From positions 119,998 through 161,124 of the forward strand of contig DJJR01000077.1 of assembly GCA_002434245.1 (NCBI GenBank): a stretch of 41,127 nt of DNA, read 5' to 3'. This DNA is from Pelosinus fermentans. Lineage in GTDB: Bacteria > Bacillota > Negativicutes > DSM-13327. A program made the translations under genes and the position numbers. Under the pieces are notes generated by a model. That model made no database searches and had not been told where the DNA came from. It saw only the letters and a program-made list of their open reading frames with translations. Shown here one piece after another: positions 7,773-15,254 of this stretch (positions within the stretch are counted from its first letter, which is position 1; every line of letters begins with the position of its first letter).

Positions 7773-8558
7773 TTATATAATTTTAGCATCCGATAGTTTT
7801 TGAATCAATACAGCAACCGATTCCCATGCTGTATCTTTTTGAATGATCACACCTTCCGTACGCTGAGGAGGTGTAAAAATTCTGCGGACTTGAGTGGGCG
7901 ATCCTTTTAAACCAAGCTTTTGCTCATCTACATCAAGGTCAGCCATGGTCCATACAGGGATTTCAGCTCGATTGGCTTTCATTGTTCCTTTAATCGTAGG
8001 ATATCTGGGTTCATTAATGGATTTAACCACTGATATCAGCAAAGGTAATTTCCCTTCGATGACGCCATAGCCTTCCTCGTACTCACGCTCTACAGAAACT
8101 GTATCACCATTCACTTCAATTTTAGCTACATAGGTAATCTGTGCAATCCCCAAATGTTCTGCAATCTCTGGTCCGACTTGGGCAGTATCACCATCAATGG
8201 CTTGCTTGCCGCAGAATATCAGATCATAGGTACCAATCTTACGGATGGTTGCCGCTAAGGTATAGCTGGTAGCTAATGTATCCGATCCACCAAAAGCCCT
8301 GTCACTGACTAATATGGCGTTATCAGCACCCATCGCTAGACATTCCCTCAATGCCTCTTTCGCCTGAGGCGGTCCCATAGAAATCACTGTAACTTTACCG
8401 CCATGTTTATCTTTTAATTGCAGGGCAGCCTCCAAGGCATTTTTATCAAAAGGATTTACAATACTGGGTACCCCTTGTCGGATCAACGTATTGGTTACTG
8501 GATCGATTTTTACTTCGGCAGTATCAGGAACTTGCTTAATACAAACAAGAATTTCCAT
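7773..8558 (-). CDS. etfB: Electron transfer flavoprotein beta subunit, module A
   Basis: A 261-residue EtfB (family about 250-265). It begins MEILVCIKQVPDTAEVKIDP, has the NPFDKNALE segment, and carries the CGKQAIDGDTAQVGPEIAEH nucleotide/flavin-binding motif typical of the bifurcating Etf group that binds a second FAD in place of AMP. I use the ATG at 8558 because AGGAGG lies at 8566-8571; the longer frame from 8609 would add 17 unrelated residues. With EtfA it would form the heterodimer that passes electrons between NADH, ferredoxin and the acyl-CoA dehydrogenase encoded upstream. Confidence 0.95.
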   Translation of the reverse strand: MEILVCIKQVPDTAEVKIDPVTNTLIRQGVPSIVNPFDKNALEAALQLKDKHGGKVTVISMGPPQAKEALRECLAMGADNAILVSDRAFGGSDTLATSYTLAATIRKIGTYDLIFCGKQAIDGDTAQVGPEIAEHLGIAQITYVAKIEVNGDTVSVEREYEEGYGVIEGKLPLLISVVKSINEPRYPTIKGTMKANRAEIPVWTMADLDVDEQKLGLKGSPTQVRRIFTPPQRTEGVIIQKDTAWESVAVLIQKLSDAKII

Positions 8559-8605
8559 CTCTTCGCCTCCTAATATAATTAATGCATTTTTATATAGAAC
8601 CTTAC

Positions 8606-8656
8606 ACAATGCCCTATCTCTTTAAAAACTCATATCTCATTTAGACAGGGCATTGT
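8606..8656. other. Inverted repeat between acd and etfB of module A
   Basis: ACAATGCCCT (8606-8615) and AGGGCATTGT (8647-8656) form a perfect 10-bp stem with a 31-nt loop in the 127-base gap. There is no T-run after it in the direction of transcription. It may be an mRNA processing or stability element that sets the ratio of dehydrogenase to Etf. Confidence 0.55.
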
Positions 8657-8685
8657 CCATAGCAGATTGTCTTGGCGAGTAATTC

Positions 8686-9825
8686 TTATCGTAAAACAGC
8701 ACCTGAAATAACCATACGCTGAACTTCATTTGTTCCCTCGTATATTTGTGTGATTTTAGCATCACGCATCATGCGTTCTACTGGATACTCACGAGTATAG
8801 CCATAACCGCCAAAAATTTGCACAGCATCCGTTGTAACGGACATAGCAGCATCTGATGCAACTAATTTTGCCATAGCTGCTTCTTTTGAATAAGGAAGAT
8901 GATGGGATTTATGATAGGCAGCACGATACACGAGCAGCCTTGCTCCCTCCACTTTAGCCGCCATATCAGCAATCTTAAATGCAATTGCCTGATTGCTGGA
9001 GATCGGTTTGCCAAATTGTACCCGCTCTTTGGAATACTTAATGGCTTGTTCCAAAGCTCCCTGGGCAATACCAAGAGATTGAGCAGCAACACCAATACGT
9101 CCGCCATCTAAAGCAGTCATCGCAATCTTAAACCCCTGCCCTTCCTTCCCCAACAAATTAGCAGCTGGAATACGGCAGTCTTTCATAAATACTTCACGTT
9201 GTACAGAAGATCGAATACCCATTTTTACTTCTTTTTTACCGAAGCTAAGACCGGGAGTACCCTTCTCAACGATAAAAGCACTCATGCCTTTTAAACCAGC
9301 TGCTTTATCAGTAGAGGCAAATATTACTTCAATTTCTGCTTCTCCGCCATTTGTGTTGAAGATTTTAGCACCGTTCAAAATATAATGGTCTCCATCTTTC
9401 ACTGCTGTCGTAGTAGCAGCGCTTGCATCGGTGCCGGCATTAGGTTCCGTCAAACCAAAAGCCCCTAACTTTGTCCCTTCTGCTAATGGTCTGAGAAACT
9501 TCTGTTTTTGTTCTTCGGTTCCATAATGAAAAATGGGCCAGGAACACAATGATACATGCACCGAAAGTCCAATCCCTGTTGATGCGCATACACGAGATAT
9601 TTCTTCGACTGCCATGGCATAGGATAAAAAGTCGCTTCCTGCACCACCGTACTCTTCTGGATACGGCAGTCCTAAAATTCCCAGCTCACCCATCTGGTCA
9701 AAGATTTCACGGGGAAAATATTCTTTTTCGTCTCGCTCTGCCGCAGTCGGTGCCACCGATTTTTCAGCAAAATCTCTTATCATGCTCCGAATGTCTTCCT
9801 GCTCTTTGGTCAATTCAAAATTCAT
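8686..9825 (-). CDS. acd: Short-chain acyl-CoA dehydrogenase (butyryl-CoA dehydrogenase type), module A
   Basis: A 379-residue flavin acyl-CoA dehydrogenase that interconverts a short acyl-CoA and its 2-enoyl-CoA with Etf as electron partner. It has the standard three-domain layout: N-terminal helices, a beta-domain with [16 protein letters not shown] and the following ITNGG-like loop (here FNTNGGEAE), and a C-terminal helical domain with [19 protein letters not shown] and [20 protein letters not shown]. The catalytic glutamate is in [11 protein letters not shown] near the end. The ATG at 9825 has GGGAGGAAG upstream; the in-frame extension to 9843 overlaps that site. First gene of the module A operon. 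Substrate chain length cannot be fixed from sequence. Confidence 0.93.
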   Translation of the reverse strand: MNFELTKEQEDIRSMIRDFAEKSVAPTAAERDEKEYFPREIFDQMGELGILGLPYPEEYGGAGSDFLSYAMAVEEISRVCASTGIGLSVHVSLCSWPIFHYGTEEQKQKFLRPLAEGTKLGAFGLTEPNAGTDASAATTTAVKDGDHYILNGAKIFNTNGGEAEIEVIFASTDKAAGLKGMSAFIVEKGTPGLSFGKKEVKMGIRSSVQREVFMKDCRIPAANLLGKEGQGFKIAMTALDGGRIGVAAQSLGIAQGALEQAIKYSKERVQFGKPISSNQAIAFKIADMAAKVEGARLLVYRAAYHKSHHLPYSKEAAMAKLVASDAAMSVTTDAVQIFGGYGYTREYPVERMMRDAKITQIYEGTNEVQRMVISGAVLR

Positions 9826-9873
9826 AGTTTCTTCCTCCCACATTTTATTGTTATTATGACAAAATCTATGTGA

Positions 9874-9889
9874 TACGCCATTTGGCGTA
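9874..9889. promoter_or_regulatory. 16-bp palindrome in the module A leader
   Basis: TACGCCA-TT-TGGCGTA is a perfect palindrome 49 bases before the acd start. Its GC-rich core is unlike the AT-rich MarR-type sites further upstream, so it could be the operator of a second regulator or a short leader hairpin. Confidence 0.45.
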
Positions 9890-9939
9890 AGTCACCAATC
9901 ATTAAAAGTCAAAAAATACTTTATTTTCTATTCTGTCAT

Positions 9940-9982
9940 TTATTTAGTTTGCATCTAAATATCTTGTATGCAAACTAAATAA
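9940..9982. promoter_or_regulatory. Putative MarR operator 1 upstream of module A
   Basis: Two 15-bp arms (TTATTTAGTTTGCAT at 9940-9954, and its exact complement at 9968-9982) flank a 13-nt spacer. The right half contains CTTGTATGCAAAC, sharing its core with operator 2 and with the MarR gene promoter. The remaining bases of 9826-10203 hold operator 2 and no gene. Confidence 0.65.
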
Positions 9983-10030
9983 TTAACATAAAACAGTGTA
10001 ATTTTTAGACTAGAGTGAAAATTTATGCCA

Positions 10031-10086
10031 TGATTTACGTGCAACTAAATATTTTGTATGCAAAATATTTAGTTGCACGTAAATCA
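10031..10086. promoter_or_regulatory. Putative MarR operator 2: 56-nt perfect inverted repeat
   Basis: 26-bp arms (10031-10056 and 10061-10086) are perfect complements around the 4-nt spacer TATG. The centre ATTTTGTATGCAAAAT contains the 11-mer TTGTATGCAAA shared with operator 1 and with the MarR promoter. No T-run follows, so a terminator is unlikely. It sits between the convergent-facing end of the radical SAM gene and the module A promoter region. Confidence 0.65.
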
Positions 10087-10203
10087 CACATTGAAGAAAA
10101 TAGCACTTAAAAATTAACTGTATATTCTAAATACTAATCCATGCTTTGGGGAATTGCAAGACCATAATCGAATAAAAATCATTTTTTTGTATAATGACAT
10201 CAT

Positions 10204-11076
10204 TTACAGATTTCCCACTTCTGGCGGACGAAAATGTTCTTCTGGCAATGTCAGCAAATGATCAATGGTTTGCAGCATCTCTTCTTTTGCCGCAGGCAAT
10301 CGCCCATTCACATAGGCGTAATTGGAATGATGATCACTATATAACATACTGGTTGCTTCAAGGCTGGCAATAAACAATCTGGTCTCTCGTAATGCTTCAT
10401 TGGCACTCAGCAGTCCAAATGCACCTTGGCGATATTCCTCATACAGCTGAGTTCCTGCCATAGGAATGAATGTACGAAGACGGATAAAATCCGGGTTAAT
10501 TTGGTTGAGTACCTTCGCACTATTTTGCGCATGCTCCATAGAGCGCTCTTTTCCGCCAATCCCCAGCATGACATATTCACTAATTTCAATTCCCGCTTCT
10601 TTTACCTTACGCCCTGCCAAAATCGTCTCCTTAGCACTTGCACCTTTGCAAATTCGCTTTAATACAATGTCATCGCCTGATTCCATACCAGAATGAATTC
10701 GAGTAAGGCCATTTTTCTGCAATAAAAGCAGTTCCTCTTCTGATTTTCGTAAGATATATTTGGAAGAACCATACATGGTAATACGCTGTAAACCGGGGAA
10801 AGTCTTTTTCGCGTAATGAATGATTTCTACCAAATCAGAGGTTTTCATCAGGATGGTATTGCCGTCGGGGAAAAAAAGAGTCTCCACTGTATTCTGATAC
10901 ACTTTTTGTGCTTGGTTCAAATCTTCTTTAATATCAGCAACCGACCGAATGCGAAATTGTTTTTCTTTATACATTCCGCAGAATGTGCATTGGTTATGGG
11001 GACAACCAATAGTAGCCTGAATCAGTAAGCTGCCGGCTTCACTAGGTGGGCGATATACAACGCCTTCATAACGCAT
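10204..11076 (-). CDS. Radical SAM protein of unknown substrate
   Basis: A 290-residue protein with the cluster motif GCPHNQCTFCGMYKEK, that is Cys25, Cys30 and Cys33 spaced Cx4Cx2C instead of the usual Cx3Cx2C. It continues with the Elp3/HemN-type barrel features: FFPDGNTILMKT (a GGT-like region), ITMYGSSKYI, GLTRIHSGMESGDD, and EISEYVMLGIGG. No auxiliary cysteine cluster or B12-binding domain is visible. The start has GAAAGGAGCC upstream and lies 37 bases after the stop of a 43-codon ORF, so the two probably form one transcript controlled by the adjacent TetR regulator. The reaction cannot be assigned. Confidence 0.85.
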   Translation of the reverse strand: MRYEGVVYRPPSEAGSLLIQATIGCPHNQCTFCGMYKEKQFRIRSVADIKEDLNQAQKVYQNTVETLFFPDGNTILMKTSDLVEIIHYAKKTFPGLQRITMYGSSKYILRKSEEELLLLQKNGLTRIHSGMESGDDIVLKRICKGASAKETILAGRKVKEAGIEISEYVMLGIGGKERSMEHAQNSAKVLNQINPDFIRLRTFIPMAGTQLYEEYRQGAFGLLSANEALRETRLFIASLEATSMLYSDHHSNYAYVNGRLPAAKEEMLQTIDHLLTLPEEHFRPPEVGNL

Positions 11077-11113
11077 ACTACGGCTCCTTTCTACTACAAA
11101 TTTATCTTTTCAT

Positions 11114-11245
11114 TTAAACACAATTGGCGTTCAAGAAAAGAGGTCTGCTATCAGCAGCATCATCAAGAAACAAGTGCTGCATCCCCTGAGAATCCATAAG
11201 ATAGAGCAATAATCCAGTTATATCATACGTTACAAAATATTGCAT
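11114..11245 (-). CDS. 43-residue small protein, TetR-linked
   Basis: An ATG at 11245, eight bases after a near-perfect AAGGAGGTGA ribosome binding site, opens a 43-codon frame starting MQYFVTYDITGLLLYLMDSQ and ending LNANCV. The translation has a short hydrophobic patch (ITGLLLYLM) and an acidic middle. A TetR-type operator lies 26 bases upstream and the radical SAM gene follows 37 bases downstream, so position and translation signals support a real gene. I recognise no family. Alternatives are a leader peptide for the radical SAM gene or a modified peptide substrate of that enzyme; the latter is speculation from adjacency only. Confidence 0.6.
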   Translation of the reverse strand: MQYFVTYDITGLLLYLMDSQGMQHLFLDDAADSRPLFLNANCV

Positions 11246-11270
11246 AGGTAGGGTCACCTCCTTCTTAAAA

Positions 11271-11285
11271 TAGACTGGTCGTCTA
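11271..11285. promoter_or_regulatory. TetR-type operator upstream of the small ORF and radical SAM gene
   Basis: TAGACTGGTCGTCTA is an interrupted palindrome (TAGAC-N5-GTCTA). AGACTGGTCGTCT differs at only two positions from AGACCAGTCGTCT in the tetR promoter at 11953-11965, so the same repressor very likely binds both. Confidence 0.75.
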
Positions 11286-11347
11286 CAACTCTGTATAATT
11301 CACCCCTATCCCACAAATGGAAAGTAATTGTCATGTGGTGAAGGAGT

Positions 11348-11941
11348 CTAGCTATGATTCTGCCCTGGTATGATTCGATCAAAAGAATGTTCGATAAATT
11401 TATCAATTGGCGAAATATCGCGATTCACTTGCATACGAATGAGTGCGCCTTCCCATGAAGTATATAGGAATTCTGCCATGGACTCTGCATCATACTCCGA
11501 TGATATTTCCCCCATTTTTTGGCCTTCTCTTATACAAGACGCAAATAACGCCGTCCATTTATCAAATTCCCGTTTTAATGCATCTCCCATAGCTGCACTG
11601 GGGTTTTCCACTTCAATTGCCAATTTAGCAACCAAACATCCTCTGCCGCAGCCATGTATGGCATAATAATCCCGAATACCTAAAAAATACTTTTGTATTT
11701 TTTCTCTGGGAGAACCCTTTTCATTGGCTAATTTTTCTGCAATGGACTTGGCTAATTGTTCTCCATAATATTCAATAATGGCTATACCAAAGGCTTCTTT
11801 CGATTCAAAATAATGATAGAACGATCCTTTCGGAACATCTACTGTTGTTAGAATTTCTTGTATCCCTACCGCATGATAGCTTTTTGCTACCATTGCTTTG
11901 GCACCTGCTTTAATTAATTTCTCTTTTGTCGTGTTTTTCAT
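11348..11941 (-). CDS. TetR-family transcriptional repressor
   Basis: A 197-residue TetR regulator. The N-terminal helix-turn-helix is clear: KLIKAGAKAMVAKSYHAVGI followed by VPKGSFYHYFESKEAFG, the standard recognition-helix signature. The C-terminal ligand domain, with GRGCLVAKLAIEVENPS and a tryptophan-containing WEGALIRMQV helix, resembles the AcuR/YxaF-type group. I use the ATG at 11941. A TTGACT-N17-TATTAT promoter ends six bases before it, which would place the transcription start on or next to the A of the ATG, with no ribosome binding site. The gene is probably autoregulated through the operator between its -35 and -10, and controls the neighbouring small ORF and radical SAM gene. Confidence 0.9.
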   Translation of the reverse strand: MKNTTKEKLIKAGAKAMVAKSYHAVGIQEILTTVDVPKGSFYHYFESKEAFGIAIIEYYGEQLAKSIAEKLANEKGSPREKIQKYFLGIRDYYAIHGCGRGCLVAKLAIEVENPSAAMGDALKREFDKWTALFASCIREGQKMGEISSEYDAESMAEFLYTSWEGALIRMQVNRDISPIDKFIEHSFDRIIPGQNHS

Positions 11942-11947
11942 ACTTAA

Positions 11948-11976
11948 ATAATAGACCAGTCGTCTTGAAAAGTCAA
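11948..11976 (-). promoter_or_regulatory. tetR promoter with embedded operator
   Basis: On the minus strand, TTGACT (11971-11976), a 17-base spacer and TATTAT (11948-11953) form a good sigma-70 promoter. The operator AGACCAGTCGTCT (plus strand, 11953-11965) lies in the spacer, which suits repression. The spacing to the ATG implies a leaderless or nearly leaderless mRNA. Confidence 0.7.
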
Positions 11977-12080
11977 ACATTTTTTTTAGGATTCTATTAG
12001 ACTTTTTCCGCTAAGGTTAGTATGATATATAAGTAAGTTCTGCCATACTAAGAAAAACTTCACCATTTTTATCATTGTGA

Positions 12081-12139
12081 ACAGAGTAAAGCAATCTTTT
12101 GACAAGGGGAGGATTGCTTCGCTGTGCTCGCAATGACAG
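12081..12139. repeat. Second dispersed repeat (GGATTGC...GCAATGACAG), copy 1
   Basis: The stretch AGAGTAAAGCAATCTTTTGA then CAAGGGGAGGATTGCTTCGC and TGTGCTCGCAATGACAG matches 17552-17608 with small differences. GGATTGC and GCAATGAC ends give it partial dyad symmetry. It lies just upstream of a copy of the main palindromic repeat. Confidence 0.65.
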
Positions 12140-12173
12140 GTTTACACTCCATTAAAACAGATAAAGTGGGACC

Positions 12174-12284
12174 GAACCGCAGAGGCGCAGAGAACACAGA
12201 GAAAAAATAGATAGAATAAAAACGCGCCCTCTGTGGTTAAAAAACCTTCGTGTTCTTTGCATTTCTTCGTGACCTTCGCGGTTC
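12174..12284. repeat. Dispersed palindromic repeat, copy 2
   Basis: Begins GAACCGCAGAGGCGCAGAGA and ends GACCTTCGCGGTTC, with an inner segment of the form CCTTCGTGTTCTTTGCATTT. Left end matches the clean family copies exactly; the right half is the divergent CTTCGTG-type arm also seen in copy 4. It fills much of the 390-base gap between tetR and the DUF441 gene. Confidence 0.8.
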
Positions 12285-12332
12285 ATTACTTTTTTTAACT
12301 CTTTGCAACAACTACATAAGGATGTGAAAAAA

Positions 12333-12791
12333 ATGAATTGGGAAAACCTTCCTATTTTGATAATTTTGTGTTTATCCGTTATTGGCAATAACCACTCTGT
12401 ATCAATTGCTGCACTCATACTGCTTCTAATAAAGCTGTTAGGCTTTCATACATGGTTTCCTTATATCGAAGATCATGGCATTAGCATTGGCATTACCATT
12501 TTAACTTTGGCTGTACTAACGCCTATTGCTCAAGGACGTATATCCATCGGCGGGATCTTGGAAGCATTTAAGACCCCCATTGGTTTAGTGGCCATTTTCG
12601 TTGGCATTCTTGTCGCCTGGATTGCTGCCCAAGGTGTATTTTTTATGAAAGAATCGCCAGAAGCAGTAACGGCTTTAGTTGTTGGTACCATTGTGGGAGT
12701 GTGTTTCTTCCAAGGACTGGCGGTCGGTCCTCTAATAGCAGGTGGAATCGTATCTTTGATTATCAGTGCAATAGGGTTGTTTAAAAATTAA
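12333..12791 (+). CDS. DUF441 family membrane protein
   Basis: A 152-residue integral membrane protein with about five hydrophobic helices (near residues 6-16, 20-40, 48-68, 83-103 and 110-150). HSVSIAALILLLIKLLG, GISIGITILTLAVLTPIAQG and the glycine-rich GTIVGVCFFQGLAVGPLIAG end are characteristic of DUF441 (YeaL/YtwI-type) proteins, whose usual length is 150. I use the ATG at 12333 (MNWENLPIL), preceded by AAGGATG, not the TTG at 12303. It is monocistronic and faces ilvN across a shared terminator. The family has no established function. Confidence 0.88.
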   Translation: MNWENLPILIILCLSVIGNNHSVSIAALILLLIKLLGFHTWFPYIEDHGISIGITILTLAVLTPIAQGRISIGGILEAFKTPIGLVAIFVGILVAWIAAQGVFFMKESPEAVTALVVGTIVGVCFFQGLAVGPLIAGGIVSLIISAIGLFKN

Positions 12792-12795
12792 AAGC

Positions 12796-12835
12796 ATAAA
12801 AGCCCAGTGCCGCTGCTGCGGTACTGGGCTTTTAT
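12796..12835. terminator. Bidirectional terminator between DUF441 gene and ilvN
   Basis: ATAAAAGCCCAGTGCCGC pairs with GCGGTACTGGGCTTTTAT with one G-T type mismatch and a TGCT loop. A- and T-rich flanks make it usable on both strands. Confidence 0.9.
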
Positions 12836-12856
12836 AGTCCTTTTTTTTGCATTTGT

Positions 12857-13354
12857 CTACATATCTTTGGCAGGAACCGGCCCTCTGGAGATTGCAATTC
12901 TTCCTGTACGAACAATTTCAAGAATGCCAAAATCAGTTAATACCTCACACAAAGCATCAATTTTAGATTCTTCACCGGATAATTCGACGACTAAGGTCTC
13001 TCTATTTACATCTACAATTTTAGCACGAAATATTTCTACAACATCAACAAGGTCTGATCGATTGGCTTTGTTGGCACGAACTTTAATGAGAGCCAGTTCA
13101 CGCTGAATGGAATCTACATATGTGATATTTGCAATCTTAATCACATTAACGAGTTTTGACAATTGATTAACTACCTGCTCTAATTCAAATTCATCCTCCA
13201 CCTCAACACCGATGGTGATTCGCGTTGTATCAACTTCCTCAGTAGGCCCTGCGGCTATACTTTCAATATTAAAGGCACGACGGCTGATGAGTCCTGATAT
13301 ATGAGTTAATACCCCCGGCCGATTCTCTACTAAAACAGCTAAGATATATTTCAT
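12857..13354 (-). CDS. ilvN: Acetolactate synthase small (regulatory) subunit
   Basis: A 165-residue IlvN/IlvH. It starts MKYILAVLVENRPGVLTHIS, the ACT domain that binds valine, with the NIESIAAGPTE and TRITIGVE segments, followed by the C-terminal IlvN domain (RELALIKVRAN, FRAKIVDV, ELSGEESKIDAL). It activates the large subunit and gives feedback inhibition by branched-chain amino acids. Its ATG overlaps the ilvB stop by four bases (ATGA), so translation is coupled. Confidence 0.96.
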   Translation of the reverse strand: MKYILAVLVENRPGVLTHISGLISRRAFNIESIAAGPTEEVDTTRITIGVEVEDEFELEQVVNQLSKLVNVIKIANITYVDSIQRELALIKVRANKANRSDLVDVVEIFRAKIVDVNRETLVVELSGEESKIDALCEVLTDFGILEIVRTGRIAISRGPVPAKDM

Positions 13355-15051
13355 CCAATTATCCCCCTTAAGACCATTTGATCCAGACGTCCCCCTGGTG
13401 CAACCATCGGTAATACATCTTCCGTTTCTGGCAGCAGAACATCAACCAGCACTGGTCCTTCCATCTTCAAAGCTTTTTCCAGTACACTGTTTAACTCTTC
13501 TGGCTTGGTTACTCTAAGACCAGCAACTCCCATAGCTTCAGCAAGCTTCACAAAATCGGTACACCCCTTCGTACTGGAATGGGAGTAGCGTTTCCCATAA
13601 AACATGCGCTGCCATTGATTGACCATGCCAAGCACCTGATTATTCATGACGATAATTTTCACTGGCAATCCATTATCAGCAAGCGTGGCAAGCTCCTGAC
13701 AGTTCATCATAATACTGCCATCACCAGTAAATAATACAACATCCTTCTCTGGTAAGGTTATCTGCGCCCCAATTGCAGCTGGCAAGCCATATCCCATGGT
13801 TCCTAGTCCACCAGAAGTCAGGAAGGAACGCTGTGTATTAAAACTATAAGATTGTGCAGTCCACATCTGATGCTGACCAACATCTGTTACAATGATGGCT
13901 TCACCTTGCGTAAGCTCACTGACCTTCTCAATCACAGTCTGCGGCCGAATTCCTCCTGCAGGCAAACTTGATGCCAAAGGCTTTTCCCGCTTCCATTCCT
14001 GTACTAAATCCACCCATTCTGCTTTTGCCCACTGTTTTTTTGTTATACTGTGCTCCACTATTTTTTCGCACAATAGAGGCAAAGACCAGCGCAAATCTCC
14101 TATTACTTTTAAATCAGCACGGACATTCTTGTTTACCTCTGCTGGATCAATATCAAAATGTATAATCGTTGCTTTAGGAGCAAAGTTCTGAACCAGACTG
14201 GTAACCCGATCATCGAAACGAACTCCAATACCTATGAGAAGATCACAGTCCATTGTCGCCATATTGGCAGCATAGGTTCCATGCATTCCCACCATTCCCA
14301 AGTGTTCAGGTACATCACTGGGAATACAGCCTAATCCCATTAAGCTTGATATAACTGGAATGCCAGTTAGGTTGATCACTTTGCGCATTTCTTCTGATGT
14401 GCCTGAAATGTTAACACCGCCACCTACAAAAATTACCGGTTTTTCTGCTTTTTCTAAGGCATCAATCACTAAATCAATCTGGTTAGAATTACCGGCAAAT
14501 AAAGATCGATATCCTCTAAGACAGACAGTCTCAGGATATACAAAATCAAGCGTATCATTGAAAACATCTTTAGAAATATCTATCAGGACTGGTCCTGGCC
14601 GTCCGGTGCGTGCAATATAAAATGCTTCTTTCATTACACAAGGCAAATCCTGAATCTTTTTTACTAAATAATTATGTTTGGTAATAGGGGTAGTAATACC
14701 ACAAATATCCGCTTCTTGAAAAGAATCTTTGCCAATCAAAGACACTCCTACCTGACCAGTAATCGCTACCAAGGGAATCGAATCCATATACGCCGTTGCA
14801 ATACCAGTAACCAGATTGGTTCCCCCGGGCCCAGAGGTAGCAAAACAGACGCCTGTTTTACCCGTTGCCCGGGCATATCCATCCGCAGCATGCACCGCCC
14901 CTTGTTCATGGCGAGTTAAAATATGGGGAAAATCAGTTTTAAATAATGCATCATAAAGAGTTAAAACAGCTCCTCCAGGATAACCAAATACAATATCCAC
15001 CTCTTCCGCCTTCAAACATTCAATTACAACTTCCGCACCCAGCATCTTCAA
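13351..15051 (-). CDS. ilvB: Acetolactate synthase large (catalytic) subunit
   Basis: A 566-residue thiamine diphosphate enzyme that condenses two pyruvates, or pyruvate with 2-oxobutyrate, at the start of isoleucine, valine and leucine synthesis. The catalytic glutamate is Glu49 in LTRHEQGAVHAADGYAR. The central FAD-binding domain and the C-terminal ThDP motif GDGSIMMNCQELATLADNGL followed by MNNQ are intact. The start is the TTG at 15051: AAGGAGG lies eight bases upstream, whereas the ATG two codons later would be 14 bases away. Expression is controlled by the T-box leader at 15255-15550. No ilvC, ilvD or leu genes follow in the window. Confidence 0.96.
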   Translation of the reverse strand: MKMLGAEVVIECLKAEEVDIVFGYPGGAVLTLYDALFKTDFPHILTRHEQGAVHAADGYARATGKTGVCFATSGPGGTNLVTGIATAYMDSIPLVAITGQVGVSLIGKDSFQEADICGITTPITKHNYLVKKIQDLPCVMKEAFYIARTGRPGPVLIDISKDVFNDTLDFVYPETVCLRGYRSLFAGNSNQIDLVIDALEKAEKPVIFVGGGVNISGTSEEMRKVINLTGIPVISSLMGLGCIPSDVPEHLGMVGMHGTYAANMATMDCDLLIGIGVRFDDRVTSLVQNFAPKATIIHFDIDPAEVNKNVRADLKVIGDLRWSLPLLCEKIVEHSITKKQWAKAEWVDLVQEWKREKPLASSLPAGGIRPQTVIEKVSELTQGEAIIVTDVGQHQMWTAQSYSFNTQRSFLTSGGLGTMGYGLPAAIGAQITLPEKDVVLFTGDGSIMMNCQELATLADNGLPVKIIVMNNQVLGMVNQWQRMFYGKRYSHSSTKGCTDFVKLAEAMGVAGLRVTKPEELNSVLEKALKMEGPVLVDVLLPETEDVLPMVAPGGRLDQMVLRGIIG

Positions 15052-15103
15052 AGCAAATACCTCCTTATTTTCTTAATAAGAATTTAAAAATTAGACCGTT
15101 TTT

Positions 15104-15171
15104 GAACCGCAGAGGCGCAGAGTACGCTGAGGGGTAAATTTATAAACCCTATCCATCATTTCTCTGCGGTT
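15104..15171. repeat. Dispersed palindromic repeat, copy 3 (short)
   Basis: Starts GAACCGCAGAGGCGCAGAGT and ends TTTCTCTGCGGTT. The right arm is shortened compared with the complete copies. It sits in the ilv leader transcript between the T-box terminator and the ilvB ribosome binding site. Confidence 0.8.
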
Positions 15172-15254
15172 ACATCATTCTTTTTTCTCTCTTCCGCTAA
15201 AATCATATTCATTCTAATATCGTAAGAAAATACTATGAATTTTATAAACCAGAG

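Noticed and set aside
10031..10086. Large palindrome as the terminator of the radical SAM gene
   Set aside because: It is about 120 bases past the stop, AT-rich throughout, lacks a T-run and shares its centre with the other putative MarR sites.
12152..12418. 88-codon minus-strand frame crossing a repeat copy
   Set aside because: It translates the dispersed palindromic repeat and overlaps the DUF441 gene start; no ribosome binding site and no protein family resemblance.
13892..14191. Plus-strand frames opposite ilvB, etf, acd and thiolase genes
   Set aside because: They are antisense shadows of strongly conserved genes and have no ribosome binding sites or recognisable motifs.
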